From Acidimicrobiaceae bacterium (GTDB lineage Bacteria > Actinomycetota > Acidimicrobiia > Acidimicrobiales > UBA8190): 56,880 nt of DNA. The translations under genes and the position numbers were made by a program. Below, piece by piece: positions 1-7,264 of the stretch. The stretch spans positions 1-56,880 of the forward strand of contig PLXQ01000057.1 of assembly GCA_003151475.1 (NCBI GenBank). Reading direction: 5' to 3'. The notes under the pieces are model-generated. The model worked only from the letters and a program-made list of their open reading frames with translations, did no database searches and was not told the DNA's origin. The first letter of the stretch is position 1. Every line of letters starts with the position of its first letter.

Positions 1-21
1 CCAGGTTCCCCGCTCACAGGT

Positions 22-96
22 GGCGGTTACCGAGTGGACTCCCCTGGCTACCTGGCCTAGCCCACTCGTGCCGTTTAGCCACGGTCAATAACCGCC
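22..96. other. Possible structured RNA: three-way-junction fold
   Basis: The left-edge non-coding stretch can fold into nested perfect helices. An 8-bp outer helix pairs 22-29 with 89-96. Inside it a 7-bp helix pairs 31-37 with 62-68, capped by a short 47-50/58-61 stem, and a 4-bp hairpin pairs 71-74 with 81-84. The pattern is the same on both strands, so the strand cannot be assigned. It does not match a riboswitch consensus I know. The first gene starts at 243, so it could be a leader element, a free small RNA or a chance fold. Confidence 0.3.
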
Positions 97-242
97 CAGC
101 TCCCGGCGTTAGGGGTCACCTCCACACAGCCGCGACTCCCCGACTGTGATGGAATCAGCCGATGAGCCAACCTCTAGCCATCGCGCGAAATTGAGTCGGC
201 CGTCGCCTTAAGGCGGGTGAGCCACCGGAGTCCTCGCGTTCA

Positions 243-1145
243 GTGGCTCGGCCAATACACTTGACGAACGTGGTCGTGCGACGCGAGCTGTTGTGGGGTC
301 TCAGGCGGCTGAACGCGACGACCACGGTGCTGCAGCGCGCTCGCCAAGCTGATCCGCTCGGCGGCATGTGGGAGGCGGCCGACGTGCAGTGGTGGTGGCG
401 CCGCCCGCGGGCGACCGACGAGCTGGCGCTCCCGGTCTGGTTCGACGAGGTCGGCCCGGTGGCGGCTGCAGGGCTGACGGCCTGGGGCGACACCTGGCAA
501 GCAGACGTCTTCGCCGTGCCGTCGATCGTCGACGAGGAAGACGTCTGGGCTGCGACGTTGGAAGCCACCGCCGGACATCGGGCCGAGGCTCTCCAGGTGC
601 TCGTGTGCGAGGACGACGCGCCGCTGGCGGGCCTTGCCATCCAGAGTGGATTCGCGATGACCGACGAGTTGTCGGGCACCGCATGGATGGACGCCGACCA
701 GCGTCCGCCAGTCGCGCAGGTCCATGGGTTCGCGATCGTCGATCGCGTGACACGCGCGGATCGTCCGCACCCGATGATCGCTCGCAACGGTGAACTGGTC
801 GAGCCGCGGCTGCGACAGTGCTCGCTGTACGATCCGATGCTCGATCTGGCGGTCGAGGACGCGGATGGCGGGGTCGCCGGCTACGCGTTGTTCTGGTTCG
901 ACCACACGACGCTCGTCGGACTCCTCGAACCGATGCGCGTCGAGGACGAACACCAGCGACGCGGCCTCGCCCGCATGTTGCTGACGTCCGGTCTCGATCG
1001 GCTCGCACGCAAAGGCGCACGCCGCCTGAAGGTCGGCTTCGAGGCCGACGCCGCCCGCAACCTCTACCTCGGCGCCGGCTTCGTTCAGACGTCTATCGAT
1101 CGGCTGCTCATTCGACCAACCCCGCACGAACAGTGCGGGCAGTGA
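243..1145 (+). CDS. GNAT-family N-acetyltransferase
   Basis: A 300-residue protein with a GTG start. The C-terminal part (about residues 160-290) has the GNAT acetyl-CoA-binding motif A: a hydrophobic strand, then VEDEHQRRGLARMLL, followed by the conserved ARNLYLGAGF segment near the end. The N-terminal half is Trp-rich and may be a degenerate second GNAT fold, as in many 300-residue two-domain members. The acceptor substrate cannot be told from sequence. The next gene is convergent, so this looks like a single-gene unit. No strong ribosome binding site is visible at this GTG. Confidence 0.85.
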   Translation: MARPIHLTNVVVRRELLWGLRRLNATTTVLQRARQADPLGGMWEAADVQWWWRRPRATDELALPVWFDEVGPVAAAGLTAWGDTWQADVFAVPSIVDEEDVWAATLEATAGHRAEALQVLVCEDDAPLAGLAIQSGFAMTDELSGTAWMDADQRPPVAQVHGFAIVDRVTRADRPHPMIARNGELVEPRLRQCSLYDPMLDLAVEDADGGVAGYALFWFDHTTLVGLLEPMRVEDEHQRRGLARMLLTSGLDRLARKGARRLKVGFEADAARNLYLGAGFVQTSIDRLLIRPTPHEQCGQ

Positions 1146-1259
1146 CGCTGCTGGTCCGGCGCTCAAGACCACCGCCGGCTACTCGGACCCGGCCCCTTGC
1201 GAGAGGCCGTCGCCATTGGGCGGTCTCTTTCGCTGACCGCAACGCCAGCAAGGCCATCA

Positions 1260-1970
1260 TCAAGAGACGCTGGCACCGATAGCGCGTCCCACCCCATAGG
1301 TGACACCAGCGGAGAGTGCAGCCAGGGCTACTTGCCGAGCCGCTCCATAGGCGATTGGCCGGCCTGTCATGCGGGCAACGGCAGCTCCGCTCACCATCAG
1401 AGCAATCGCCGCTGCCAAGAGGCTGATCCAAAGGACAGTCGCACCGAAGAGGTAGGGAAGGAGGGGCACCAATGCCCCGATGGCGAAAGAAACGAAAGAA
1501 TAGAACGCCGCCTCGTAGGGCGAGGGCAGTTTGTCGGGATTGACGCCCAGTTCTTCTTGGGCGTGGAAGCGCAGGGCATCATCGGGTCGTACGGAGATTT
1601 GTTGTGCCACCTGTTCGGCCAGCGCCGGATCTACTCCTCTTTGGGTCAGCGACATGGCCATCTCCGTGCGTTCCTGCTCAGGATGATCGGCGAGAGATCT
1701 GCGCTCAACCTCGACCTCCGAACCCACCAGTTCATTTTGGGACCGCACTGAAGTGAACTCCCCGGTTGCCATGGAGAACGCTCCCGCCACCAGGCCGGCC
1801 AAGCCAGTCAGGACGAGGGTGTGGCGAGAACCACCTCCACCCCCGACACCAGCGATGAGCGAGACGTTGGTCACCAGGCCATCCATTGTCCCGAACACGG
1901 CCGGACGGAGTCGGCCTCCGGATACGTCGCGGTGGTGTGGCTCATCGGGGGGCGGCGGCGGCTGGGCCAT
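1260..1970 (-). CDS. VIT1/CCC1-family membrane transporter
   Basis: A 236-residue protein of the VIT1/CCC1 family, whose members move Fe2+ or Mn2+ across membranes. It has the family's N-terminal pattern FGTMDGLVTNVSLIAGV, a second segment GLVAGAFSMATGEF, a cytosolic acidic and Gln-rich helix region (about residues 75-140) and three hydrophobic segments in the last 90 residues. The ATG at 1970 begins MAQPPPPPDEP. An in-frame GTG at 2009 would add 13 residues and cannot be excluded, because GGGGG abuts the 1970 ATG. It is transcribed towards the GNAT gene. Substrate is inferred from the family only. Confidence 0.85.
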   Translation of the reverse strand: MAQPPPPPDEPHHRDVSGGRLRPAVFGTMDGLVTNVSLIAGVGGGGGSRHTLVLTGLAGLVAGAFSMATGEFTSVRSQNELVGSEVEVERRSLADHPEQERTEMAMSLTQRGVDPALAEQVAQQISVRPDDALRFHAQEELGVNPDKLPSPYEAAFYSFVSFAIGALVPLLPYLFGATVLWISLLAAAIALMVSGAAVARMTGRPIAYGAARQVALAALSAGVTYGVGRAIGASVS

Positions 1971-2062
1971 CCCCCGATCATGACCCTGTCGAGAAGCACC
2001 ATCCACCACAAACGAGAAACTTCCCGATTAGGCGGTGGTCTGCCGTCCCGTTGAGCCGAAGG

Positions 2063-2422
2063 TCAGGCCCCGGAGATCATGTTCGCCACTGCTTCGAGAA
2101 GAACGGGCGGGGCGACCGGCTTCTGGATATACATGGTCACCTTTGCCCGCCGGACCACGACGGCGTCGTCATAGGCGTGTGCGGTCAAAAGGGCGACGGG
2201 TGGGGGGTCCTTGATCTCATCGAGCAGCGACAGACCGTCGAGACCGGGCATGTAGACGTCGAGAAGGACCGCGCCGACCTCAGACGATTTCAGGTACTCG
2301 AGGGCGGCAAGGCCGTTTTCAGCCTCAACGACCCGGTAACCAGCGGTTCGTAGAACATCGGCACAGGAGCGGCGGACGTCGTTGTCGTCGTCCACCACGA
2401 GCACCGTTTCGTCCAGCCTCAC
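2063..2422 (-). CDS. Stand-alone response-regulator receiver protein
   Basis: A 119-residue protein that is only a CheY-like receiver domain. The acidic pocket is D11-D12, the phosphoacceptor is D55 in LLDVYMPG, the switch Thr is T80 in LLTAHA, and the conserved Lys is K101 in IQKPV. There is no output domain and no histidine kinase gene nearby, so it probably works by protein-protein contact as an orphan receiver. It lies 53 bp upstream of the VIT1/CCC1 gene on the same strand and could be cotranscribed with it. Confidence 0.88.
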   Translation of the reverse strand: MRLDETVLVVDDDNDVRRSCADVLRTAGYRVVEAENGLAALEYLKSSEVGAVLLDVYMPGLDGLSLLDEIKDPPPVALLTAHAYDDAVVVRRAKVTMYIQKPVAPPVLLEAVANMISGA

Positions 2423-2716
2423 AGAGCAAGCGTGCCTGCCAGCACGGGGTTACGCCATACGAGATTCCCCGCTAGTAATCGTGAGCGTCCGTGCCTCGCC
2501 AGGGGAATTCGTCCCCCGGGAGCGGCCGGCTACGGGTCGCAGGGCTGAGAACCGCTTCTGGACCCCTTCGATGCGTGTGGATCCGGTTGCCGAACTGGTG
2601 TTCCCCAGCCTGGACGACCGGGGGAGTGGCGTACCACCGGGGTGGTCCTTCGACCGCTGCGTCCTCTCGATCATTGAACCCGACGATGTCGGTTACTCCG
2701 GCACAGCATTTCGGAA

Positions 2717-2894
2717 GTGAAGAAGCTTCACCGAGTCATAGCGGCTTTAATGACAATCGGCGCTCTGCTGTCTCTCTCGGGCTGTGGCACATCGGTGCCG
2801 TCCGCCATCGAATGTGATTCGAGCCCTCGAGAGTGATCTGGAGGCGTTCACTGCCGAGAACAACGACCTCAGTTACGTGAGCCCCTGCTCCTGA
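2717..2894 (+). pseudogene. Small lipoprotein gene, apparently frameshifted
   Basis: From the GTG at 2717 the frame encodes a textbook lipoprotein signal: VKKLHR, the hydrophobic stretch VIAALMTIGALL, then lipobox LSGC with Cys23. This frame stops at 2836 after 39 residues. From 2814, in the +1 frame, reading continues without a stop to the TGA at 2892-2894 (VIRALESDLEAFTAENND and so on). A single-base shift near 2814-2833 would join signal and tail into one protein of about 58 residues. It is either a decayed gene, a sequencing error, or a real 39-residue lipopeptide. Its end overlaps the end of the opposite-strand gene. Confidence 0.45.
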
Positions 2895-3225
2895 CTCTTT
2901 TCCTCGCCCACTCGGTTCCGAAGCACGAACTGGAGTCGAAGTCGAAAGCGATCGTCTTCTTGACCACTATCCAGATTCCGGCGCAACCATTGCTGATCTG
3001 TGCGGTGCGGTCGGTGTTGATGTTAAGCACAACCGAGGAATCTTCAGAATCGGCGTCCGAGTAGGCGCCGGGAACCGACGACGCCGAGGCCGCCGATCGG
3101 ATAGGGCGCGCCGGGCTGGCGGCGCTGATCCCGGTGATGCCGAGAATGGTGACGATCGTCGCCACTATGGCGACTCGGGCGAGCCTGCCCCCGGAACACA
3201 GCGGATCGTGAGGGTGATGAGAGCC
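2869..3225 (-). CDS. Small secreted protein of unknown function
   Basis: A 118-residue frame starting at the ATG at 3225, preceded by AGGGGG seven bases upstream, a good ribosome binding site. The N-terminus looks like a signal peptide: RCSGGRLARV, then a hydrophobic core VAIVATIVTILGITGIS, then AASPARP as the likely cleavage region. The mature part is Ser/Ala-rich, has two cysteines (SNGCAG and SSSCFG), and ends in a basic tail WARKRVRSRGSRN that could be out of frame. I recognise no family. It is convergent with the broken lipoprotein and overlaps its last 26 bp. Confidence 0.5.
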   Translation of the reverse strand, partial: GSHHPHDPLCSGGRLARVAIVATIVTILGITGISAASPARPIRSAASASSVPGAYSDADSEDSSVVLNINTDRTAQISNGCAGIWIVVKKTIAFDFDSSSCFGTEWARKRVRSRGSRN

Positions 3226-3487
3226 ATCGGTCTACCCCCTATCGGTTTCGGTCACCGACCGGTCTCTGGGCCGTCGAGCGACGGCATTGACTCCACCTTG
3301 GGGAGGATCGCACCAGACGATCAGGGACAGCGCCCTCACATCATCCTCAAAACGGGGAGTTGGTCCTTTATGGTTTTGTCCGACCGCAAGGAGAGGGACC
3401 CGGGGCATCCAGGAGTGGCACCGGGGCCGACGGTCAGGTGTGCCTTCGTGGCGGGCTCGTCCCCATGGAGGCGCTTAACGTATCTCC

Positions 3488-3967
3488 ATGGTTGTGCCAT
3501 CCACCGAACCTGACTGGTTATCCCCCTCGGCGCGTCTCTGGAAGATGCGCTGCCTCGAGGCCGGTGTCGTCGGAGCTCTGGTTACCCTGATCGCCGGTGT
3601 GTCGGTGGCTCAGATCGGCGCTCCGGAGGGCTTCATCGCAGCAGCGGGCGCCCTTGTGGCCACCGGTCTCGCCCTGAGATTCCTCCGCCGCCGCTTCCGG
3701 AGCTGGTCGTACCAGGAGCGGGAGGAGGACCTGGTGGTACGTCGGGGCGTCGCCTTTCGGAGACTGTCGGTCGTCCCCTACGGGCGCATGCAGTTTGTGG
3801 ACGTGACGGCCGGACCCGTCGAGCGGCTGTTCAAGCTGTCGACCATCAAGTTGCACACGGCCGCCGCTGCCACCGACGCGCGGATCCCCGGCCTCGAGCG
3901 GGACGAAGCGGCTCGCCTCCGTGACCAATTGGCCTCGTTGGGCGAGGCCAAAGCCGCCGGATTGTGA
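3488..3967 (+). CDS. PH domain-containing membrane protein (YdbS-like)
   Basis: A 159-residue protein of the bacterial PH-like family bPH_2 (DUF304), similar to Bacillus YdbS. Two hydrophobic segments (about residues 26-45 and 48-62) are followed by RRRFRSWSYQEREEDLVVRRG and the hallmark LSVVPYGRMQFVDVTAGPVER. In YdbS/YdbT systems the PH-like domains sit at the cytoplasmic face of the membrane; the biochemical role is not settled. The stop codon overlaps the next start as GTGA at 3964-3967, so the two proteins are probably made together. The 262 bp upstream (3226-3487) hold nothing I can name. Confidence 0.82.
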   Translation: MVVPSTEPDWLSPSARLWKMRCLEAGVVGALVTLIAGVSVAQIGAPEGFIAAAGALVATGLALRFLRRRFRSWSYQEREEDLVVRRGVAFRRLSVVPYGRMQFVDVTAGPVERLFKLSTIKLHTAAAATDARIPGLERDEAARLRDQLASLGEAKAAGL

Positions 3968-5454
3968 CGTCGCCCGCCGACGGCACCGTCCAGTGGCAGC
4001 GACTTCATCCGCTGACACCTGTCGTCCGGGCCGGGCGGATCGTCTCGGTTCTCGTGGTGGCGCTGGTGGTCTCGAGTGGAAGCGGCCACTCGCACTCGAG
4101 CAACTCCGCTCAGGTGTACTACCTGGTGGCCGTGGTCGTCGTCACTTTGCTGGGTGGCATTCACTGGCTCGTCACGAAATGGGCGCTCGACGGCGCCACC
4201 CTACGTATCGAGACGGGACTGCTGCGCCGCGACGCCCGTCAGCTACCGGTGGCACGCATCCAAGCGGTGGACGTCGTGCGGCCGTTCCTGGCCCGGCTTG
4301 TTGGTCTGGCCGAGCTCCGCATTCGCTTGGCCGGTTCGAGCTCGGCCAACGGGCGGCTGGCGTACCTGTCGGACCAGGTGGCCACCGATCTGCGAGCCCG
4401 GTTGCTCGCCGGCCACCACGGCATCGACCCCGACACTCCCGTGCCGGCCGAGCAGTTGGTGACGAAGGTACCGACCGGCCGGCTCATCGGGTCTGTCTTC
4501 TTATCGGGCGGTGTTGTGTTCCTCCCGCTCGTCATCGGCGTGATTCTTCTGGTCAGGGTCTCGCCCGCCGCCGCCGTGGTGGGCGGGAGCGCATTTCTCA
4601 CCTACGCCATCGGCTTCGTCCAGGATGTGTGGCGCCGGATTTCCTCTCAGTACGGCTTCACCGTGGCCGACGCCCCCGACGGCATCCGCATCAGCCGGGG
4701 ACTCCTCGGCACCGTGGCCGAGACCATCCCCGCCCGTCGGGTCCAGGCCGTGCGGCTGGTCGAGCCCTTGTTCTGGCGCCTGTTCCGATGGTGCCGTCTG
4801 GAGGTCGACGTCGCCGGCGCCGCCGGCCGGGAGGCGGGTGGAGGTCGAACGGCCACCTCGACCAAGGCGTTGCTCCCCGTGGGCTCACCCGATGTGGCGC
4901 AGCGACTCATTGCCACGGTGATCGGCGATGTGTACCCGACCCTCTCGCCCCCACCGTCCCGGGCGCGTTACAAAGCGCCGTTGAGCTTCCACTTTCTCGA
5001 GGCGGGCCACAGCGACACCTTGGTCATGTCCGTCACCGGTCGGGTGCGTCGGACGACCGTATGGGTACCACTGGTGAAGACGCAGAGCATCCGTCGCATC
5101 CAGGGACCCTGGCAGCGCCGGCTGGGCCTGGCCACCGTGCATCTCGATGCCGCCGGCAAACGGGTGCGGGCCGAATTTCGTGACCGTTCGGTAGACGAAG
5201 CCGACCGGTTGATGGACGAGCTGGCGACTCTGAGCCGGGTCGCCCGCAAGGCGGACGAGGACACGCGGATCGTTCCCTCGTCCCTCACGAACTGGGCGAA
5301 ACCGACCCAGTCCGATGGAACCGGTGGGGGCGAAGAAACGCCGGCCGGTTGGTTCGCCGATCCTGCCGGCCGCCATGACGTGCGTTATTGGGACGGCAGC
5401 CGGTGGGCGGTCCACGTGCGCGATCAAGGGGTGGCGGGAATCGACCCTTCCTGA
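3964..5454 (+). CDS. Multi-PH-domain membrane protein (YdbT-like) with C-terminal DUF2510
   Basis: A 496-residue protein with repeated bPH_2 modules: RRDARQLPVARIQAVDVV near residue 90, a second near VAETIPARRVQAVRLVEP around 260, and a third near VWVPLVKTQSIRRIQGPW around 365. Two pairs of membrane segments lie at about 20-65 and 180-215. The last 40 residues form a DUF2510 domain (GWFADPAGRHDVRYWDG), a short actinobacterial module usually attached to membrane proteins. It begins with GTG overlapping the YdbS-like stop codon, so translation is coupled. Function is inferred from the pairing only. Confidence 0.85.
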   Translation: MTSPADGTVQWQRLHPLTPVVRAGRIVSVLVVALVVSSGSGHSHSSNSAQVYYLVAVVVVTLLGGIHWLVTKWALDGATLRIETGLLRRDARQLPVARIQAVDVVRPFLARLVGLAELRIRLAGSSSANGRLAYLSDQVATDLRARLLAGHHGIDPDTPVPAEQLVTKVPTGRLIGSVFLSGGVVFLPLVIGVILLVRVSPAAAVVGGSAFLTYAIGFVQDVWRRISSQYGFTVADAPDGIRISRGLLGTVAETIPARRVQAVRLVEPLFWRLFRWCRLEVDVAGAAGREAGGGRTATSTKALLPVGSPDVAQRLIATVIGDVYPTLSPPPSRARYKAPLSFHFLEAGHSDTLVMSVTGRVRRTTVWVPLVKTQSIRRIQGPWQRRLGLATVHLDAAGKRVRAEFRDRSVDEADRLMDELATLSRVARKADEDTRIVPSSLTNWAKPTQSDGTGGGEETPAGWFADPAGRHDVRYWDGSRWAVHVRDQGVAGIDPS

Positions 5455-5501
5455 GTCCCATGGGCTCGTTCCCCGCCTGTCACATCGGGTGTTTTTGCGT
5501 T

Positions 5502-5912
5502 GTGGATGCAGTGGCACTGGTCCGTGGGCTCTACGAGTCGTACCAGGATCGGAACTGGGACAGCGCCGCCACGTTTCTCCACCGTGATGCCGTCCTGGAC
5601 ATGCCGTCCACCGCCGAACGCCTCGACGGTCGCGACGCTGTCATCGCCTTTCAGCGCGATTATCCCGAACCGTGGGGCGTTCTCACTGTGAAGCGCGTGC
5701 TGCCCGACGCCGAGGGCCCCGCCGCCGTGGTCGATCCGTCGGGCCGCGTCTTCGCCTTCGCCGCCTTCTGGCGCATGGACGAGGGTCTTCTGCGCCAAGG
5801 GGTGGAGTACTGGACCGAGGTCGGCGCCGACGTGCCGCCTCCGAGCCGGGCGTCCTCTCCCATCACCGAAGCAGCCCGCAAGGCCGGGGCCGACACGAGC
5901 GGATTGGCCTGA
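5502..5912 (+). CDS. SnoaL-like (NTF2-fold) protein
   Basis: A 136-residue protein of the SnoaL/NTF2-like fold. The opening VDAVALVRGLYESYQDRNWDS is followed by a predicted alpha-beta cone with the conserved FWRMDEGLLRQGVEYWTEVG strand near the end. Such proteins are small polyketide cyclases, isomerases or binding proteins; nothing here fixes which. I chose the GTG at 5502 because it places the family's first helix at the N-terminus. An ATG at 5460 would add 14 residues that look unlike the family. It follows the PH-domain pair by 47 bp and may share its transcript. Confidence 0.75.
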   Translation: MDAVALVRGLYESYQDRNWDSAATFLHRDAVLDMPSTAERLDGRDAVIAFQRDYPEPWGVLTVKRVLPDAEGPAAVVDPSGRVFAFAAFWRMDEGLLRQGVEYWTEVGADVPPPSRASSPITEAARKAGADTSGLA

Positions 5913-5929
5913 TCGAGCCTTCTGACCGG

Positions 5930-6586
5930 TCAGGGCCCGATTGGCGGCGCCAGCGCCGCTCGGACGGCGTCGGGATTAGGAGCGATGACCGCCGCCTCGC
6001 CCGTGTCTTCATCTCGTCCCAGAAAGACAGTGTGGATCTCGATGGCGAGAACGGCGAGCTCCGTCTGGTTGGCGCCGGGGGAGCCGTGGACGAGCTCTCT
6101 GTCTCGGGCCAGAAAGTCCGCCGCGGCGCGGACGGCTTCGTGCTCGATCCGATCGGTGAAGGTGGGAAAGGCGAACTCCCATCGTCGTGCCCGGCGCCTG
6201 ATCTGGACCTTGTCCTCGTCACCATCGATGCCGGCAGCAGGGAAGACGCGGCAGTCGTAGGTGCGACAGGTCCGCGGCCGGTGGTCGTAGATGGAGCACC
6301 GGCCCGCTTTCAACATCGGGCAGTGACCCCGTTCGTCGTAGCCGAGAAGGACGTGGCCGGGCGGAAGAAGGGGGGCCGCAAAGAGCAGCTCCGCCGGGAT
6401 GTGCGAGAGGGTGTCGATCTCGTCGGGCTCGATGTGGACGAACTGCGACGACGTGCAGCAGGCGGTGCAGCCGTCGCAAGGTACGTCTGATCCGTTCTCC
6501 CCCCGTAGCGCTCCCTGCATCGCCGTGAGCCACATCGAGAAATCGCCGGCCGCCAGGGCGCTCTGCGCCGACTCCTCCGCCGTCAT
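5930..6586 (-). CDS. YkgJ-family cysteine-cluster (Zn/Fe-chelating) protein
   Basis: A 218-residue protein of the YkgJ family (PF03692), thought to bind a metal or iron-sulfur centre through clustered cysteines. It has the signature CDGCTACC followed by GHCPML, GRCSIYDHRPRTC and YDCRVF, eight cysteines in all in the family order. The start is the ATG at 6586 (MTAEESAQ); an in-frame GTG at 6604 would add six residues. The C-terminal 90 residues are helical and lack further cysteines. It is convergent with the SnoaL-like gene, 17 bp apart. The physiological role is unknown. Confidence 0.85.
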   Translation of the reverse strand: MTAEESAQSALAAGDFSMWLTAMQGALRGENGSDVPCDGCTACCTSSQFVHIEPDEIDTLSHIPAELLFAAPLLPPGHVLLGYDERGHCPMLKAGRCSIYDHRPRTCRTYDCRVFPAAGIDGDEDKVQIRRRARRWEFAFPTFTDRIEHEAVRAAADFLARDRELVHGSPGANQTELAVLAIEIHTVFLGRDEDTGEAAVIAPNPDAVRAALAPPIGP

Positions 6587-6794
6587 CACGAAGACCCTCG
6601 CCACGGCCGCCCTACCGCGCTCATCACACCCGGGCCGGAACCAAAGGTCTTGTGGACGTTGCGGAGATTGACAGCCGCCGGCAGGCCGGAGGCGGTGCCG
6701 GGCGCAGGCGTCGAAGCGAGGGTCACTTTGTCTGTCTACCCCGCCGGCCGGGACGGGACAGCCACGATGGGCATCATCGGGACCGGTTGGGGGG

Positions 6795-6827
6795 TACCAT
6801 GCAGTTACGGCACGCTCCGAGGGAGCG
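6795..6827 (+). promoter_or_regulatory. Candidate -10 box and leader hairpin
   Basis: TACCAT at 6795-6800 fits a TAnnnT -10 box. It is followed by a perfect 6-bp hairpin with a 3-nt loop (6813-6818 pairing with 6822-6827) in the leader before the short frame at 6880. No clear -35 is seen. Confidence 0.3.
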
Positions 6828-6879
6828 CCCCTATCGTCCTCGCCCCGGTCCCCGGCGACGCCGAGGAAATGGACGGATG

Positions 6880-6951
6880 ATGAACGGCATCACACTGCTC
6901 GATCTTGGCGAGCGACCCGCACTCCCCGCGTCTCATGCGGTCGCGTCATGA
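6880..6951 (+). CDS. Possible 23-residue leader peptide
   Basis: A tiny frame beginning ATGATG, with GAGGAA about 10 bases upstream, encodes MMNGITLLDLGERPALPAS and a few more residues. Its stop codon overlaps the next start as ATGA at 6948-6951, so if translated it would couple translation of the CxxC protein. There is no run of one amino acid, which argues against classical amino-acid attenuation. It may be chance. Confidence 0.25.
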   Translation: MNGITLLDLGERPALPASHAVAS

Positions 6952-7205
6952 CCGAGAACCTGTCACCACCGGCGCAGGTCGAAGAACAGGTGGACAGTGC
7001 CGTCGGTGCTCGGCTCGATGCTCACCATGCCCCTGAGACAAACGGGCGGATGGCGGTGTGCCGTCGGTGCGGGACACAGACCGACACGCCGGAGGGGAAT
7101 CATCACGTTCCGAGCGAACGGCAGCAGGTGCGATCGAGCGAATGGTTGGTAGCGCAGGAGCGCGCCAGCCGCATCGACAGCGCCCGGTACTTCCTCACCA
7201 AGTAA
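6948..7205 (+). CDS. Small CxxC protein
   Basis: An 85-residue hydrophilic protein with one knuckle, VCRRCGTQTD (residues 38-47), and a helical C-terminus SSEWLVAQERASRIDSARYFLTK. One CxxC is half a zinc ribbon, so it would need a partner, a dimer or the nearby histidines (NHHV) to bind metal. I recognise no characterised family. No good ribosome binding site precedes the ATG; coupling from the short upstream frame would explain its translation. Its last codons and stop lie inside the first copy of a 17-bp tandem repeat. Confidence 0.45.
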   Translation: MTENLSPPAQVEEQVDSAVGARLDAHHAPETNGRMAVCRRCGTQTDTPEGNHHVPSERQQVRSSEWLVAQERASRIDSARYFLTK

Positions 7206-7244
7206 CTGAACTCACCAAGTACCTGAACTCACCCAGTAACCGAA
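7194..7244. repeat. Three 17-bp tandem repeats
   Basis: Three head-to-tail 17-bp copies lie at 7194-7210, 7211-7227 and 7228-7244. Copies 1 and 2 differ at one base; copy 3 differs from copy 1 at two. Copy 1 covers the end and the TAA stop of the CxxC gene. The unit starts CTCACCAAGTA. Confidence 0.9.
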
Positions 7245-7264
7245 AGTCAGCCCGCGCTTCTCGA

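Noticed and set aside
1199..1232. Hairpin between the GNAT and VIT1/CCC1 genes as a terminator
   Set aside because: The arms pair only imperfectly, with a two-base bulge and a short outer stem, so I did not call it.
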